DNA from: CAVWDI01 sp963793095
Lineage (GTDB): Bacteria; Chloroflexota; Anaerolineae; Anaerolineales; UBA4823
Assembly (NCBI GenBank): GCA_963793095.1
Contig: CAWBYY010000002.1
Span: 806,001-870,000, forward strand
DNA: 64,000 nucleotides
Direction of reading: 5' to 3'
The position numbers were made by a program, and so were the translations under genes. The notes under the pieces are model-generated. The model was given only the letters and a program-made list of their open reading frames with translations. It ran no database searches and was not told the DNA's origin. This document shows positions 53,098 through 62,656 of this stretch, one piece after another. Numbering within the stretch: position 1 is the stretch's first letter; every line of letters begins with the position of its first letter.

Positions 53098-54162
53098 ATG
53101 AAGATTAAACTGGTCGCTCCATGTTTCCTGCTCTTGCTGATCATTTTGCCTGTCGTTTCGGGTTGTTCATTTCCAGGAAGGAACTCGGATGCTGATAAGA
53201 CCTTGAGCGTCACGGAAGCCTATCAAACGGTTGAAGCGCGTCTGACGGAAGGTGCGGTTGAAAAACCGACCCAGTCGCCCACCCTCACCATAACTGCCAG
53301 CCCGACCGGCACCGCATCACCCACGCCCGGGACTGCCACTCCAACAAATTCTCCGCCAGGCGGAAATGTGGTTTCTTCACCGGCTTCCACCTGTGACCAG
53401 GCTGCAGCCGGAAACCCGATCGATGTTACAATCCCGGACGATACGATAATGCCTCCAGGCGAAGCATTTACAAAAGTCTGGCGGCTCCAGAATGTTGGTA
53501 CCTGTACCTGGACTCGGGATTACAAGGCGCTGTTATTCTCGGGTGATGGTATGAGTGCCCCTTCTGTCGTTCCGATGCCAGATAATGTCTCCCCGGGAGA
53601 AACTGTAGACATAACCGCGGATATGGTCGCTCCGGCAACCGCGGGCACTTACCAGGGGAATTGGAAACTGCAAAATCAAGCCGGAGCCTGGTTCGGGATA
53701 GGACCCAGCGGCGGTTCCGTTTTCTGGGTCCGGGTCATAGTCGATGCTTCGGGGGCTGTTACGCCTTCGCCTACAGGATCGAATGTAAATGAAACAGATG
53801 TCCCGGATGTTCTTGTCAGCGGGGCGGTATCGCTTCAATTGAACGATGGTCTTGATCTGGACAGCAAATCCAAAAACAATGGCAAAGAAGATCTGATTCT
53901 GGCTAAGGACGACCAGAATTTTCCTTTTATCGCCACCACGGGGTCAGCCCAGATGGGTTACCATGGAGGCGGCCAGCCAACTGCTGCGGTGTGCCAGGCG
54001 ACCTCTTTGGGAAGCTCTCCAGTATATCTTCAGGATATCTCTGGAGGCAGTTATTTCTGTTACCGCACGAATCAGGGCAGGCTTGGATGGCTCCAGGTTA
54101 TCGATTATGATTCGAACGAGGAAAAGCTCTCTATCCAGATGCTCACCTGGAATTCTCCGTAA
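53098..54162 (+). CDS. Lipoprotein with NBR1-type Ig-like domain
   Basis: 354 residues. Signal peptide with lipobox VSGC (Cys23), a Thr/Pro/Ser-rich linker (about 55-95), an Ig-like domain of the next-to-BRCA1 type (about 100-215: FTKVWRLQNVGTCTWTRDY, GDGMSAPS, ISADM-like DITADMVAPATAGTYQGNWKLQ, WFGIGPSGGSVFWVRV), a second linker and a C-terminal beta domain of about 110 residues with two Cys (CQATS, YFCYRTNQGRLGWLQV). This architecture recurs in Anaerolineae surface proteins. It probably binds cell-surface or carbohydrate ligands, which is inference. A run AGGTAGG precedes ATG 53098. Confidence 0.88.
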   Translation: MKIKLVAPCFLLLLIILPVVSGCSFPGRNSDADKTLSVTEAYQTVEARLTEGAVEKPTQSPTLTITASPTGTASPTPGTATPTNSPPGGNVVSSPASTCDQAAAGNPIDVTIPDDTIMPPGEAFTKVWRLQNVGTCTWTRDYKALLFSGDGMSAPSVVPMPDNVSPGETVDITADMVAPATAGTYQGNWKLQNQAGAWFGIGPSGGSVFWVRVIVDASGAVTPSPTGSNVNETDVPDVLVSGAVSLQLNDGLDLDSKSKNNGKEDLILAKDDQNFPFIATTGSAQMGYHGGGQPTAAVCQATSLGSSPVYLQDISGGSYFCYRTNQGRLGWLQVIDYDSNEEKLSIQMLTWNSP

Positions 54163-54167
54163 AACTT

Positions 54168-55016
54168 GTGGGAAAATTGTTTCTTGTCGCTACGCCTATC
54201 GGGAACCTGGAGGATATCAGCGCGCGTGCGCTCCGGATCCTGAGTCAGGTTGTATTGATCGCTGCAGAAGACACCCGCCGGACCGGCAGGTTGTTGAAAC
54301 ATTATGCTATCAAGACCCGCCTCACCAGTTACCACGAACATAACAAATCAGAGCAGATCAGTTCGCTCATCCGGGAATTAGATAAGGGGGATGTCGCCCT
54401 GGTATCGGATGCAGGCACCCCCGTCCTGAATGACCCGGGTTACGAATTGGTTAGGGCGGCTTTGGATGCGGGTATCCAGGTCAGTCCGGTACCCGGCCCA
54501 GCCTCACCGGTGGCAGCTCTGGTCGCTTCCGGCCTGCCGGGTGATTCTTTTCTTTACCTCGGTTATATCCCGCGCAAGAAAACCCACCGCAGAACGCTGC
54601 TGCGGACTGTTGTGGAACTGCCCTATACCCTGATCTTCCTGGAAACTCCGCAGAGGCTGCTTGATTCTTTGAACGAACTTCTCGAGATCCTGGGAAATCG
54701 CCAGATCTGTGTTGCCCGGGAAATAACCAAGCTGCACGAGGAATTCTTCCGTGGACGAGTCCGTGATGCAATCGAGCGTTTTTCCGGGCCTGATATAAAA
54801 GGTGAAATTACTCTGGTAGTATCCGGGAGAGAGATGGCTTCCGAGGCCTGGAGTGAGGATCGGGTCATCTCTGAAATTCGCAGCCGTATCCATCAAGGGC
54901 AGTCCGCCTCTTCCATTTCAAAAGGATTGGCGCAGGAATCAGGTTGGCCGCGCCGGGAAATTTACAGTTTATTGAACCAAATCCATCAAGAGGAGCAGAG
55001 CGAAAATGAATCTTGA
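54168..55016 (+). CDS. rsmI: 16S rRNA 2'-O-methyltransferase RsmI
   Basis: 282 residues of the tetrapyrrole-methylase fold: VATPIGNLEDISARALRIL at the N-terminus, AEDTRRTGRLLKHY, SYHEHN, LVSDAGTPVLNDPGYELV, VPGPASPVAAL and ETPQRLLDSL. It methylates the ribose of C1402 in 16S rRNA using SAM. Start is GTG 54168, 5 bases after the lipoprotein stop, so both are likely co-transcribed. The end overlaps the PGI/PMI gene by 11 bases. Confidence 0.95.
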   Translation: MGKLFLVATPIGNLEDISARALRILSQVVLIAAEDTRRTGRLLKHYAIKTRLTSYHEHNKSEQISSLIRELDKGDVALVSDAGTPVLNDPGYELVRAALDAGIQVSPVPGPASPVAALVASGLPGDSFLYLGYIPRKKTHRRTLLRTVVELPYTLIFLETPQRLLDSLNELLEILGNRQICVAREITKLHEEFFRGRVRDAIERFSGPDIKGEITLVVSGREMASEAWSEDRVISEIRSRIHQGQSASSISKGLAQESGWPRREIYSLLNQIHQEEQSENES

Positions 55017-56073
55017 TATTTTTTCAGAATTCCCTAAAATCGACCTCGAAAATATGATCGTCCAGGTTGATTCTTTGCCTGGACAGTTACAAGACGCCTG
55101 GGATCTCGGCAATCAATTATCCCTGCCGGATTGGAAGGATATTAAGTATGTCCTGGTTGCCGGGATGGGCGGCTCGGCGATCGGAGCGGACTTATTGAGA
55201 GCTTATGCAGCCCCGCTTTGTAAAGTGCCATTAATTGTAAATAGGGATTATGAACTGCCAGCCTGGATAAGCGGTTCAGAAGCGCTGGTTATCGCCTCCT
55301 CCCATTCTGGAAATACTGAAGAGACACTTTCTGCATTAAAAACTGCCGACGAACGCCAGTGCAGGGTGCTGGCGCTGGCAACAGGCGGGAAAATTGAAGC
55401 GCTTGCCCGTTCGATTAACATTCCGTTCTGGCAGTTTAGCCACGCAGGTCAACCCAGGGCTGCGGTCGGTTATTCATTCGGGCTGCTATTGTCCGCATTT
55501 TGCCGGTTGGGTTTGATTCCTGATCCTGAGGAAGAATTAGAGGACGCCATTCAGGCAATGGTGCAGCAGCAGGCTGATCTGCGAGTTGAAGTCCCTGTTG
55601 TTCATAACCCGGCAAAACGGATCGCTGGACAGCTAGCAGGACGCTGGGTGACAGTTTTGGGTTCGGGCTTACTCGCCCCGGTTGCCCGGCGTTGGAAAGG
55701 CCAGGTGAGTGAAATCGCTAAAGCCTGGGCGCAGTTCGAGTTTTTACCGGAAGCCAATCACAACAGCCTGGCTGGGATACAATACCCGGAATCCATGCTT
55801 TCAAACATGGCAGTAATCTTTCTTACATCCGGTTCGGATCATCCCCGCAATTTATTGCGTTCGAGATTAACTCGCGATATCCTTATGGTCGAGGGGATTG
55901 GAACGGATACGATCGAATCTCAGGGGCATACCCGCCTGGCTCACCAGTGGACCAGCCTGCATTTTGGTGATTATGTGGCTTTTTATCTGGCGATGATGTA
56001 CGGTGTCGACCCTACCCCGGTGGCGGTCATTGAAAGCTTTAAACTCGGGATGCTGGAGGCTGGCGGAGAATAG
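55006..56073 (+). CDS. Bifunctional phosphoglucose/phosphomannose isomerase
   Basis: 355 residues with two SIS subdomains: VAGMGGSAIGADLLRAYA, VIASSHSGNTEETLSALK, GYSFGLLL, and the C-terminal PGI/PMI domain with EANHNSLAGIQYPE carrying the active-site Glu and His and the end SFKLGML. Catalyses fructose 6-phosphate interconversion with glucose 6-phosphate or mannose 6-phosphate. ATG 55006 lies inside the rsmI end (11-base overlap) after GAGCAGAGCG. Confidence 0.9.
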   Translation: MNLDIFSEFPKIDLENMIVQVDSLPGQLQDAWDLGNQLSLPDWKDIKYVLVAGMGGSAIGADLLRAYAAPLCKVPLIVNRDYELPAWISGSEALVIASSHSGNTEETLSALKTADERQCRVLALATGGKIEALARSINIPFWQFSHAGQPRAAVGYSFGLLLSAFCRLGLIPDPEEELEDAIQAMVQQQADLRVEVPVVHNPAKRIAGQLAGRWVTVLGSGLLAPVARRWKGQVSEIAKAWAQFEFLPEANHNSLAGIQYPESMLSNMAVIFLTSGSDHPRNLLRSRLTRDILMVEGIGTDTIESQGHTRLAHQWTSLHFGDYVAFYLAMMYGVDPTPVAVIESFKLGMLEAGGE

Positions 56074-56140
56074 GGGATAATATCCCGGTCAGCGGCAGGT
56101 CATTTGTGGGTCTACATTCCAATTAAAGATAAAAGGATTA

Positions 56141-56917
56141 TCAGGAAACAACCCGGTTAGCGAGATCCGCTCTCAGGATTTCTAACTGGTGAGGTTTGTC
56201 TACATCCATCCCTACTTCTGCAAAGGGACAGAGAACTGCCCGGCCGGTTATGTTTAATTTTCTTTCGACTCGCTTTACAGCTGTCTCCAGGTCGGTCCGG
56301 CGCAGCAGCAGTAAAATCAGAGTATCAATCCCGATCAGTGAAGCTTGTTTAAATGCGTTCTTGCGAGCATCCGTAATTTTACGGTACAACTCATCATCTT
56401 CGGTGACCTTGGATGTTCTGACCACGTTCATGTCACCGCCGCAGAGTTCGACATCTTTCAGACGGATATATGATCTATTCGATTTCGGGAACCTTTTTTC
56501 CATTACCTGGCGTGTGATTACGTTGTAGTAAAGATCCAGGTCTGCTTTTTGGGTTTCCTTTACTACCCAGTCTACGCTTTCTGCGGTGATTGCGGGTATG
56601 TCCGAGGAAGTTACCAGGGTATGGCTAACCCCGGGGTTAATCCTCAATATTTCCATCACCCCCATTCTCACATTTTCTAAAAGTTCGCTTTGGGAGGGTA
56701 TCCGGGATTTTATTTTGCTTGAAGTTAGATTTACACCTTCGGGAATACCCACCACTATGATGTTTGTTATTGTCTCTGCCGCCTCGAGGGCATCGAGCAC
56801 CCATTGGATCATGGGTTTGCCGCAAATATCGATCAGGGCTTTTGGGTCACCCTGAGTATATTCGTATAGCGGATCTTGCGGTTCTGGTATTCCGCCGGAT
56901 AGCAGAACTGTGTCCAT
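56141..56917 (-). CDS. MobA-like nucleotidyltransferase
   Basis: 258 residues. N-terminal NTP-transferase fold: LSGG (in MDTVLLSGGIPEP), a Lys in PKALIDICGKPMIQWVLDAL, and the metal Asp in LVTSSDIPAITAESV. The middle (MNVVRTSKV) and a metal/substrate element near the end (AVLCPFAEVGMDVDKPHQLEIL) resemble MobA/GlmU/IspD-like enzymes that join CMP, GMP or UMP to a phosphorylated acceptor. Acceptor unknown. It follows the quinate-dehydrogenase-like gene by 26 bases on the same strand, so both probably act in one pathway. Confidence 0.8.
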   Translation of the reverse strand: MDTVLLSGGIPEPQDPLYEYTQGDPKALIDICGKPMIQWVLDALEAAETITNIIVVGIPEGVNLTSSKIKSRIPSQSELLENVRMGVMEILRINPGVSHTLVTSSDIPAITAESVDWVVKETQKADLDLYYNVITRQVMEKRFPKSNRSYIRLKDVELCGGDMNVVRTSKVTEDDELYRKITDARKNAFKQASLIGIDTLILLLLRRTDLETAVKRVERKLNITGRAVLCPFAEVGMDVDKPHQLEILRADLANRVVS

Positions 56918-56943
56918 GATAATAACTCCTGGATAAATTCTCC

Positions 56944-57846
56944 TTATAATTCCTGGATTTGCGGTTCAAATTGGAGTTGGGTGAGCATTTCGTTCAGTTC
57001 CGGGATTGTTAATGCCCGCTTTTTTCCGGAGACTGCAATTAACGCAGCTTCCATCATATTTGTTCCAAATGAGCGCCCGTTCAAAACTGGCGTGCTTGTG
57101 ACAAGATACTTGCAGCCCGAATCCCTGAAGATATCCACATCTTCAGGTGTGGTTGTGTTTGTGGCAATTATTTTCCCTTCCAGTAAATCCGGCATGTGCC
57201 GTTTTATATAATGGCAATCGCCGGCGATTACAGTTCCCCATTGATAGTAATCATTCCATTTCGGAACCCTGTGCTCCTGTTTTTCTCCAGTGGGGTATAA
57301 CCAGTTGAAGGGAAACCTTCCCACAACCGGCATCAGGATTGCAGCCATTCGTTTCAGACTTTTTTCCGATTTTAAAGGGACCGGCAGGCCCAGTCCAAAC
57401 ATAATGTCCCCGAAAATGCATTCATAGCCCCCATCCAGGAAGGACTTCGACATCCCCCAGCGGTCAGCCCCCAGAGTGATGAATGCTTTTCTTCCCATTT
57501 CATCCAGGTAAGAAGAAATCTGTGCTTCCATGAACGGCGCCATTTTATTTTCAAGTGTGTTCTTTAACCCCGCCCCGTCGACGACTGGCGTTTGTTGGAT
57601 AAATCTCACCATGGGTTTTACGGAATGCAGCGGGTACCAGCGCTCAGCGACCATTAATCCCAGGTCAGCCCCACCAACCCCGAATGCATCCACTTTCCCG
57701 TCTAATTCTTTAAATATTTGGGCGGCCTTTTCCATATCTCCATCGGTTCCGATCCGTTCTATTCGAACAGTTTCTCCCAGCAGTTCCAGCTCAACCGCTT
57801 TATCCCTTTTTGAAGAACCGATGCTTACACTGACAGCCCTCTTCAT
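56944..57846 (-). CDS. Quinate-5-dehydrogenase-like protein
   Basis: 300 residues. Opening MKRAVSVSIGSSKRDKAVELELLGETVRIERIGTDGDMEKA and the segments DGKVDAFGVGGADLG, TPVVDGAGLKNTLE, GADRWGMSKSFLDGG and MFGLGLPVPLKS match the Chloroflexota/Firmicutes family annotated as quinate 5-dehydrogenase, for which I know no direct proof of that activity. ATG 57846 has GGAGG eight bases upstream, better than ATG 57861. Paired with the nucleotidyltransferase downstream. Divergent from ilvE. Confidence 0.75.
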   Translation of the reverse strand: MKRAVSVSIGSSKRDKAVELELLGETVRIERIGTDGDMEKAAQIFKELDGKVDAFGVGGADLGLMVAERWYPLHSVKPMVRFIQQTPVVDGAGLKNTLENKMAPFMEAQISSYLDEMGRKAFITLGADRWGMSKSFLDGGYECIFGDIMFGLGLPVPLKSEKSLKRMAAILMPVVGRFPFNWLYPTGEKQEHRVPKWNDYYQWGTVIAGDCHYIKRHMPDLLEGKIIATNTTTPEDVDIFRDSGCKYLVTSTPVLNGRSFGTNMMEAALIAVSGKKRALTIPELNEMLTQLQFEPQIQEL

Positions 57847-58000
57847 GAATGCTTCCTCCATTGTTTACGCCACCCGGTTGGATGGTGTTTGAAATGTTTC
57901 ATCACCAATCCTGCCTGAGTATACCCCTAACGCAGTAAATTCGAAACCCACAAACATTGAATTTCCCGGGATTATTTTTTAGGTCTACTGGTCCTTGCGC

Positions 58001-58028
58001 TTGTTTGAATTATCCCCGATGTTATAAT
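58001..58028 (+). promoter_or_regulatory. Extended -10 promoter of ilvE
   Basis: TGTTATAAT (58020-58028, TG plus consensus TATAAT) with a weak TTGTTT (58001-58006) upstream. Predicted start near 58035, then GGAGGG and ATG 58062. Confidence 0.6.
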
Positions 58029-58061
58029 GGATCAAATCGTAAAGTCCACGCGGAGGGAAAT

Positions 58062-59021
58062 ATGTCTCTACCAAAATTTGCCTATTTTAAAGGCGGCATT
58101 GTGCCTTACGATGAAGCCAGAGTTGGGGTTCTGAACCATTCATTGAACTATGGAACTGCTGTATTTGGAGGGTTGCGGGCATATTGGAATGATGAAATGG
58201 ATGAGTTGTTCCTGTTTCGCCCCGCAGATCATTTTAGAAGATTCTTAAATTCTGCCAGGCTGCTCTGTATGGATTTTGATCACGATCATAATAGCCTGAT
58301 CAGAATTACGATCGAGCTTTTACAAAAGGAAGGCTACCGGTGTGATGTGTACATCCGGCCGCTTGCATATAAAGCGGACGAAATGATCGGGGTCAAACTG
58401 CACGGTCTCCAGGATGCGCTCTCTGTTGTAAGTTTACCTTTTGATAAATATGTATCCAATGACACAAATGCCCATGTTACGTTTTCAAGCTGGCGCAGAG
58501 TTGAAGATAACGTTATCCCGGCGCGCGGTAAGATCAGTGGAGCTTATGTTAATTCAGCCTTTATCAAGACCGATGCGCTCAGATCAGGTTTTGATGAAGC
58601 CCTGGTTTTGAACCAGGATGGACACGTCTCGGAAGGAAGCGCGGAGAATATATTCATGGTCAGAGACGGGGTGCTTATCACACCGCCGGTTACAGATAAT
58701 ATTTTAGAGGGGATAACCCGGCGTACAATTATTGAACTTGCCAGTGACCGTTTAAAACTCCCGGTTATCGAACGGCCGATAGACCGGACCGAGGTATATA
58801 TTTGCGACGAATTCTTTATGACCGGTACAGCCGCTCAGGTAACTGCTGTCACCAGGGTCGATCACCGACAAATTGGAGACGGGCAGATGGGGTTGATTAC
58901 AACCCAGCTGAGGGAAATTTTTAAAGAGATTGTATACGGCAGGAATCAGGACTATGCCCACTGGAACATCCCAGTGTATGCTGGGATTTTACAACCTGAC
59001 CCCGGCCAGGCAAACCAGTAA
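58062..59021 (+). CDS. ilvE: Branched-chain amino acid aminotransferase
   Basis: 319 residues of fold type IV PLP aminotransferases. Motifs: SLNYGTAVFGGLRAYW, FRPADHFRRFLNSARLL, the PLP Lys in ARGKISGAYVNSAFIKTDA, GFDEALVLNQDGHVSEGSAENIFMV, and DNILEGITRRTIIELA. It transfers the amino group of glutamate to branched-chain 2-oxoacids. ATG 58062 is chosen because GGAGGG precedes it by seven bases and an extended -10 box lies at 58020-58028; the longer open frame to 57957 overlaps the promoter. Monocistronic. Confidence 0.93.
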   Translation: MSLPKFAYFKGGIVPYDEARVGVLNHSLNYGTAVFGGLRAYWNDEMDELFLFRPADHFRRFLNSARLLCMDFDHDHNSLIRITIELLQKEGYRCDVYIRPLAYKADEMIGVKLHGLQDALSVVSLPFDKYVSNDTNAHVTFSSWRRVEDNVIPARGKISGAYVNSAFIKTDALRSGFDEALVLNQDGHVSEGSAENIFMVRDGVLITPPVTDNILEGITRRTIIELASDRLKLPVIERPIDRTEVYICDEFFMTGTAAQVTAVTRVDHRQIGDGQMGLITTQLREIFKEIVYGRNQDYAHWNIPVYAGILQPDPGQANQ

Positions 59022-59145
59022 AAGTTATATTTACTACCCTGAGATAACCTGAGGGTGAGTTTCTAATATCCAGGTAAGATATTCTGTAGTTACCGCATCA
59101 GATAATCAGAAGGGTAATAATTTCTTCATGTTTTCTCCTCCTCAC

Positions 59146-59179
59146 AAACAGGGCAGCCTGAATAAGGGCTGCCCTGTTT
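59146..59179 (+). terminator. Terminator between ilvE and the convergent MFS gene
   Basis: Perfect 13-bp stem AAACAGGGCAGCC (59146-59158) / GGCTGCCCTGTTT (59167-59179), 8-base loop, T-rich continuation. It lies about 125 bases after ilvE and 44 bases after the convergent gene's stop and may serve both. Confidence 0.75.
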
Positions 59180-59222
59180 GAATCATTTTAATGCTCTGAT
59201 AGTTGTTTTTTGAAACGAATTT

Positions 59223-60521
59223 TTAAGGCAAAGCGTATTCCTGGTTCTGGTGGAGAGATTTTTCGGAGTTTCGGAAAAATATCCAGATTAAGAGAACGGC
59301 AATCCCGTACATAATCGCAGTGGTGATAAACAACGGGTCAAAACCATGAGTTTCCTGGACCACTCCCGAGATGTAAGGACCTACTGTCCAGCCTAATTGC
59401 CAGGCGGTTTCTTTGATGCTTACAACTGTCGCCTGTTCCCTTTCATGGACCTGTTCCATAGAAAAGGCATCATACAGTGGGACGGACATGTTCATCAATG
59501 CGGACCTCATCAAGAAAGCAAATGCCGCCAATCCGTAAAACGGTGAGAAACCGAGTATCAATAAAAATACCAGGCTCAGCCATTGTGTCAGAACGATGGC
59601 TTTTATTTTACTGTCCATTCTGATAGCCAATCTGGGGCCGATAAATGCGCCGATTCCTATCAACAGGGATGACAGACTGAACACAATCCCAAGAGTTTGA
59701 TCGCTCGTGCTGTATTGGTTCCGGAAATAAATATTCATATAGGGTATCAGGATAGCCGCTCCAAACCCTATCAGCAGATTGGGCAGTGAGAGTTTGTAAG
59801 TAATTGGACGCGAAAGGGTGCCTCTCAGGGATTGAAGCATCAAGCCCAGGGATTGCTGTTCTGGCTCAGAAGTTTCACCCTTGTTTTGAGTGTTACCCCG
59901 GGTCGTCCGTATCATAGCCAGTGGGATCAGTGTAAATGATCCCAGACCAACAGCAAATAATAGAACAACCCGATATGCTTCTGCGCTGGTTGCAGGAACA
60001 CCCATTATCGAACCAAAAAAAGCCGGCATCTGACCCGCAAAAAGATTGCCGAAGGTTCCGGAAAGTGTGATCAATGCAAAATTTAGGCTGAAAAGCAGCG
60101 TTCTATTTTCCCCTGTGGATGATTTCATCATGAACGGCGGTTGGCTGATGAAATAAAGCGTGTGGCCTGCCCCGCTGATGAAAGCCATTAACAGGATGAG
60201 AGATGGCTTCAGAAAGATGACTTCCAGACCGGAAGCAGCCACATAAAATGCTACACCCCACAGCATGGCTTTCCTGCGTCCAATCCGGTCGGAAAGCAGC
60301 CCAAGCGGTATCCCGAGCAGCAGGGCAGATGCCGATGTAATTGAGGTGACCAGTCCCAAATATTCTCTGCTGTAACCAAGTTCGAGTATGTAAAAGTTAA
60401 AGAATAGCCACCAGATGCTGTAAACGATGCCGTTGATGAATGTGGCAAGTAAAAATAAACGCGCAGAGCGGTTGAAACTGCGCATTAATTGAAATTGGGA
60501 AGTCAAAGAACTGTTGTCCAT
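59223..60521 (-). CDS. Major facilitator superfamily transporter
   Basis: 432 residues with twelve predicted membrane helices in two halves separated by a polar loop (about 205-230, TTRGNTQNKGETSEPEQQ). The MFS signature GIPLGLLSDRIGRRKAMLWG lies between helices 2 and 3. Substrate not predictable; drug/metabolite exporters are the closest in layout. Starts 51 bases after the amidase gene on the same strand. Confidence 0.88.
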   Translation of the reverse strand: MDNSSLTSQFQLMRSFNRSARLFLLATFINGIVYSIWWLFFNFYILELGYSREYLGLVTSITSASALLLGIPLGLLSDRIGRRKAMLWGVAFYVAASGLEVIFLKPSLILLMAFISGAGHTLYFISQPPFMMKSSTGENRTLLFSLNFALITLSGTFGNLFAGQMPAFFGSIMGVPATSAEAYRVVLLFAVGLGSFTLIPLAMIRTTRGNTQNKGETSEPEQQSLGLMLQSLRGTLSRPITYKLSLPNLLIGFGAAILIPYMNIYFRNQYSTSDQTLGIVFSLSSLLIGIGAFIGPRLAIRMDSKIKAIVLTQWLSLVFLLILGFSPFYGLAAFAFLMRSALMNMSVPLYDAFSMEQVHEREQATVVSIKETAWQLGWTVGPYISGVVQETHGFDPLFITTAIMYGIAVLLIWIFFRNSEKSLHQNQEYALP

Positions 60522-60572
60522 CGGGTTTAATCAATTCAATAAAATATTTGGCCGATCTTTCGAAGCAGGATT

Positions 60573-61985
60573 TCAAAGAGACAACGGCAGCATAGTATAC
60601 CAACCACAGGCCTGTTCGTAGGCATATGCTGCTCTGAGAATTTCTCTCTCTTTCCACTTTCCAGCCGCGATCTGCAGACCGATAGGGAGGCCTGCCCCGG
60701 TATTACCGCACGGGATCGAAATTGCGGGAAGCCCGCTAAGATTAAAAGGCGCGGTAAAACGGGTTAAAAGGCGGGCCTGTTCAACCGCATCCGGGCCAAC
60801 AATAAGAGGCGCAGCAACCGGAGTGGTAGGTGTGAGCAAAATCTCGAATTTTTCGAAAAACTGCTCAAACTTCCTGGTCAGACCTGCCTGGATGTTTCGG
60901 GCATTGATATATTCCCGGGATGAATAACCAGACCCGGTTTGCAGGCGGGTCAATACATCCGGCCCGAAACCTTCTGGGGCATCCTTTAACCTCTGGTGGT
61001 GGAATGCGGCAGCTTCGCACGCTGTAATCAGCCCATTAATTTCGGCGGCTTCTTGTGCACCGGGAAATGGGATTGACTCGACGATTGCCCCTAATTCGCT
61101 GAACACATTTCCGGCCTGTGAGACTGCCTGTGAGACCTCTGGATCGACCCGGGAAAAATATTCGTCGCTTGCAATGCCAACCCGCCAGTTTTTTATCCCT
61201 TCAGATAATTGACCGCTTGTTTGAAATTGAGGCGGATTTATCGAAAAAGGATCATCCGGGTCGTAACCTTTTGTGCAATCGTATAAGGCAGCTGCATCCA
61301 TTACGCAGCGCGCCATCGGGCCGGCATGGTCGAGGGTCCAGCTCAAAGGGATTACACCTCTCAGGCTGATCCGCCCCCGGGTTGGTTTTAACCCCACAGT
61401 CCCGCATAAAGCTGAGGGGATGCGGATTGAACCGCCTGTATCTGAACCCATGGACCCGTAAATCAATCCAGCCGCCAGTGCGGCCGCTGACCCGCCCGAA
61501 GAACCGCCGGGGATCCTTTCCGGAGCCCAGGGATTGCGGCAGGCGCCATAATGCGGGTTGACATTGGTCACTCCCAGCGCGATTTCATGCATATTCAGCT
61601 TTCCCAGAGAAATCGCGCCAGTCTTTTTCAAATATTCGACAACCCTGCTGTCAAGTTCAGGACAATTATTCTTGAAGAAAGATGACCCGGCTGTTGTTGG
61701 AATCCCGGCGGTTTCATAAAGATCCTTATACCCGATTGGGATACCGTACAGTGGATTTATCGACCCGCCGTTTGATTCCTTTGCCTTATAAAAAGTTTTT
61801 TCGGCTTGCCTGGCGGCTTTTATGGCAGGTTCAGGTGTTAAAGTGATAAAACTGTTTATATCCTGGTCGATAGAATCGATTCTCGTCAGGCATGCTTCCA
61901 CAAGCTCAAGGGGGGTTACCGCTCTCTTTTTAAGCAGATCGGACGCCTCAAAGATTGATAATTCAGTCAGTTCATTTTTTTTCAT
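60573..61985 (-). CDS. Amidase-signature enzyme (GatA-like)
   Basis: 470 residues of the amidase signature family. The Ser-cisSer-Lys triad is visible: Lys in GIPIGYKDLYETAGI, the Gly/Ser-rich PGGSSGGSAAALAAGLIYGSMGSDTGGSIRIPSALCG containing both Ser residues, and LKPTRGRISLRG. It could be a general amidase or GatA of the glutamyl-tRNA amidotransferase; no gatB or gatC lies nearby, which favours a stand-alone amidase. Follows the HAD gene by 5 bases. Confidence 0.88.
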   Translation of the reverse strand: MKKNELTELSIFEASDLLKKRAVTPLELVEACLTRIDSIDQDINSFITLTPEPAIKAARQAEKTFYKAKESNGGSINPLYGIPIGYKDLYETAGIPTTAGSSFFKNNCPELDSRVVEYLKKTGAISLGKLNMHEIALGVTNVNPHYGACRNPWAPERIPGGSSGGSAAALAAGLIYGSMGSDTGGSIRIPSALCGTVGLKPTRGRISLRGVIPLSWTLDHAGPMARCVMDAAALYDCTKGYDPDDPFSINPPQFQTSGQLSEGIKNWRVGIASDEYFSRVDPEVSQAVSQAGNVFSELGAIVESIPFPGAQEAAEINGLITACEAAAFHHQRLKDAPEGFGPDVLTRLQTGSGYSSREYINARNIQAGLTRKFEQFFEKFEILLTPTTPVAAPLIVGPDAVEQARLLTRFTAPFNLSGLPAISIPCGNTGAGLPIGLQIAAGKWKEREILRAAYAYEQACGWYTMLPLSL

Positions 61986-61990
61986 TAGAG

Positions 61991-62596
61991 TTACGCCTTT
62001 AACAGATTGTCAATCGCGGCGATTATTTGTGATGTGGAAATAAATCGGAAAGCTATAATGTTGGCTTTCAGCGCGCCGTCAATATTGGTTTGAAAATCGT
62101 CGATGAACAGTGTTTGTTCAGGTTTGACGCCGAGGCGATCCAGCACCAGCGTATAAATTTGCCGGTCCGGTTTCATCAAGCCTTCTTCTGAAGAGATCAC
62201 AATCTCATCGAATGCATCCTGGATTTTCAAATCATAAATGATTTTTTCCCTCAGGTCATCAAATGCATTGCTGAGCAGAGCGGTCTTATATTTTTTGTGA
62301 ATTTCGCGGACACGCTCGACCAGGGTTTCATCCAGGCGGTCACCGCCCCAGAACATTAGTTGAATTTCCGGGATCGATTCTTCATTATTCTCCAGGGCGG
62401 CTGTAATATTTTTCCAATGCTGCTCTGCAGTTATTAATCCCAGCTGAGCCTCCACCCCCGATGGGCTATTAAATACCAGATGTTCCAGCTCATTCAAAGA
62501 CAGGCCGCAGTTTTTTGCTAATTTGGATCTGTGGGTATAGTCTTCAGTTCGAAGTAAAACGCCTCCCAGGTCCCAGATGATCGCTTTGATTTCCAT
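61991..62596 (-). CDS. HAD-superfamily hydrolase
   Basis: 201 residues. Motif I is IIWDLGGVLL (nucleophile Asp9; the usual second Asp is Gly, as in the YihX and epoxide-hydrolase-like branch), motif II is ALLSNAF, Lys in GLMKPDRQIY is motif III and FIDDFQTNIDGA is motif IV. The cap is an alpha-helical C1 insertion. Likely a sugar-phosphate or small-phosphate phosphatase. Between GNAT (60-base gap) and amidase (5-base gap). Confidence 0.88.
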   Translation of the reverse strand: MEIKAIIWDLGGVLLRTEDYTHRSKLAKNCGLSLNELEHLVFNSPSGVEAQLGLITAEQHWKNITAALENNEESIPEIQLMFWGGDRLDETLVERVREIHKKYKTALLSNAFDDLREKIIYDLKIQDAFDEIVISSEEGLMKPDRQIYTLVLDRLGVKPEQTLFIDDFQTNIDGALKANIIAFRFISTSQIIAAIDNLLKA

Positions 62597-62656
62597 AATT
62601 TCCTGCCTGTTAATGCTGGTTTATATTATTGAATTCAAGAATTGGGGAAAGCTGGC

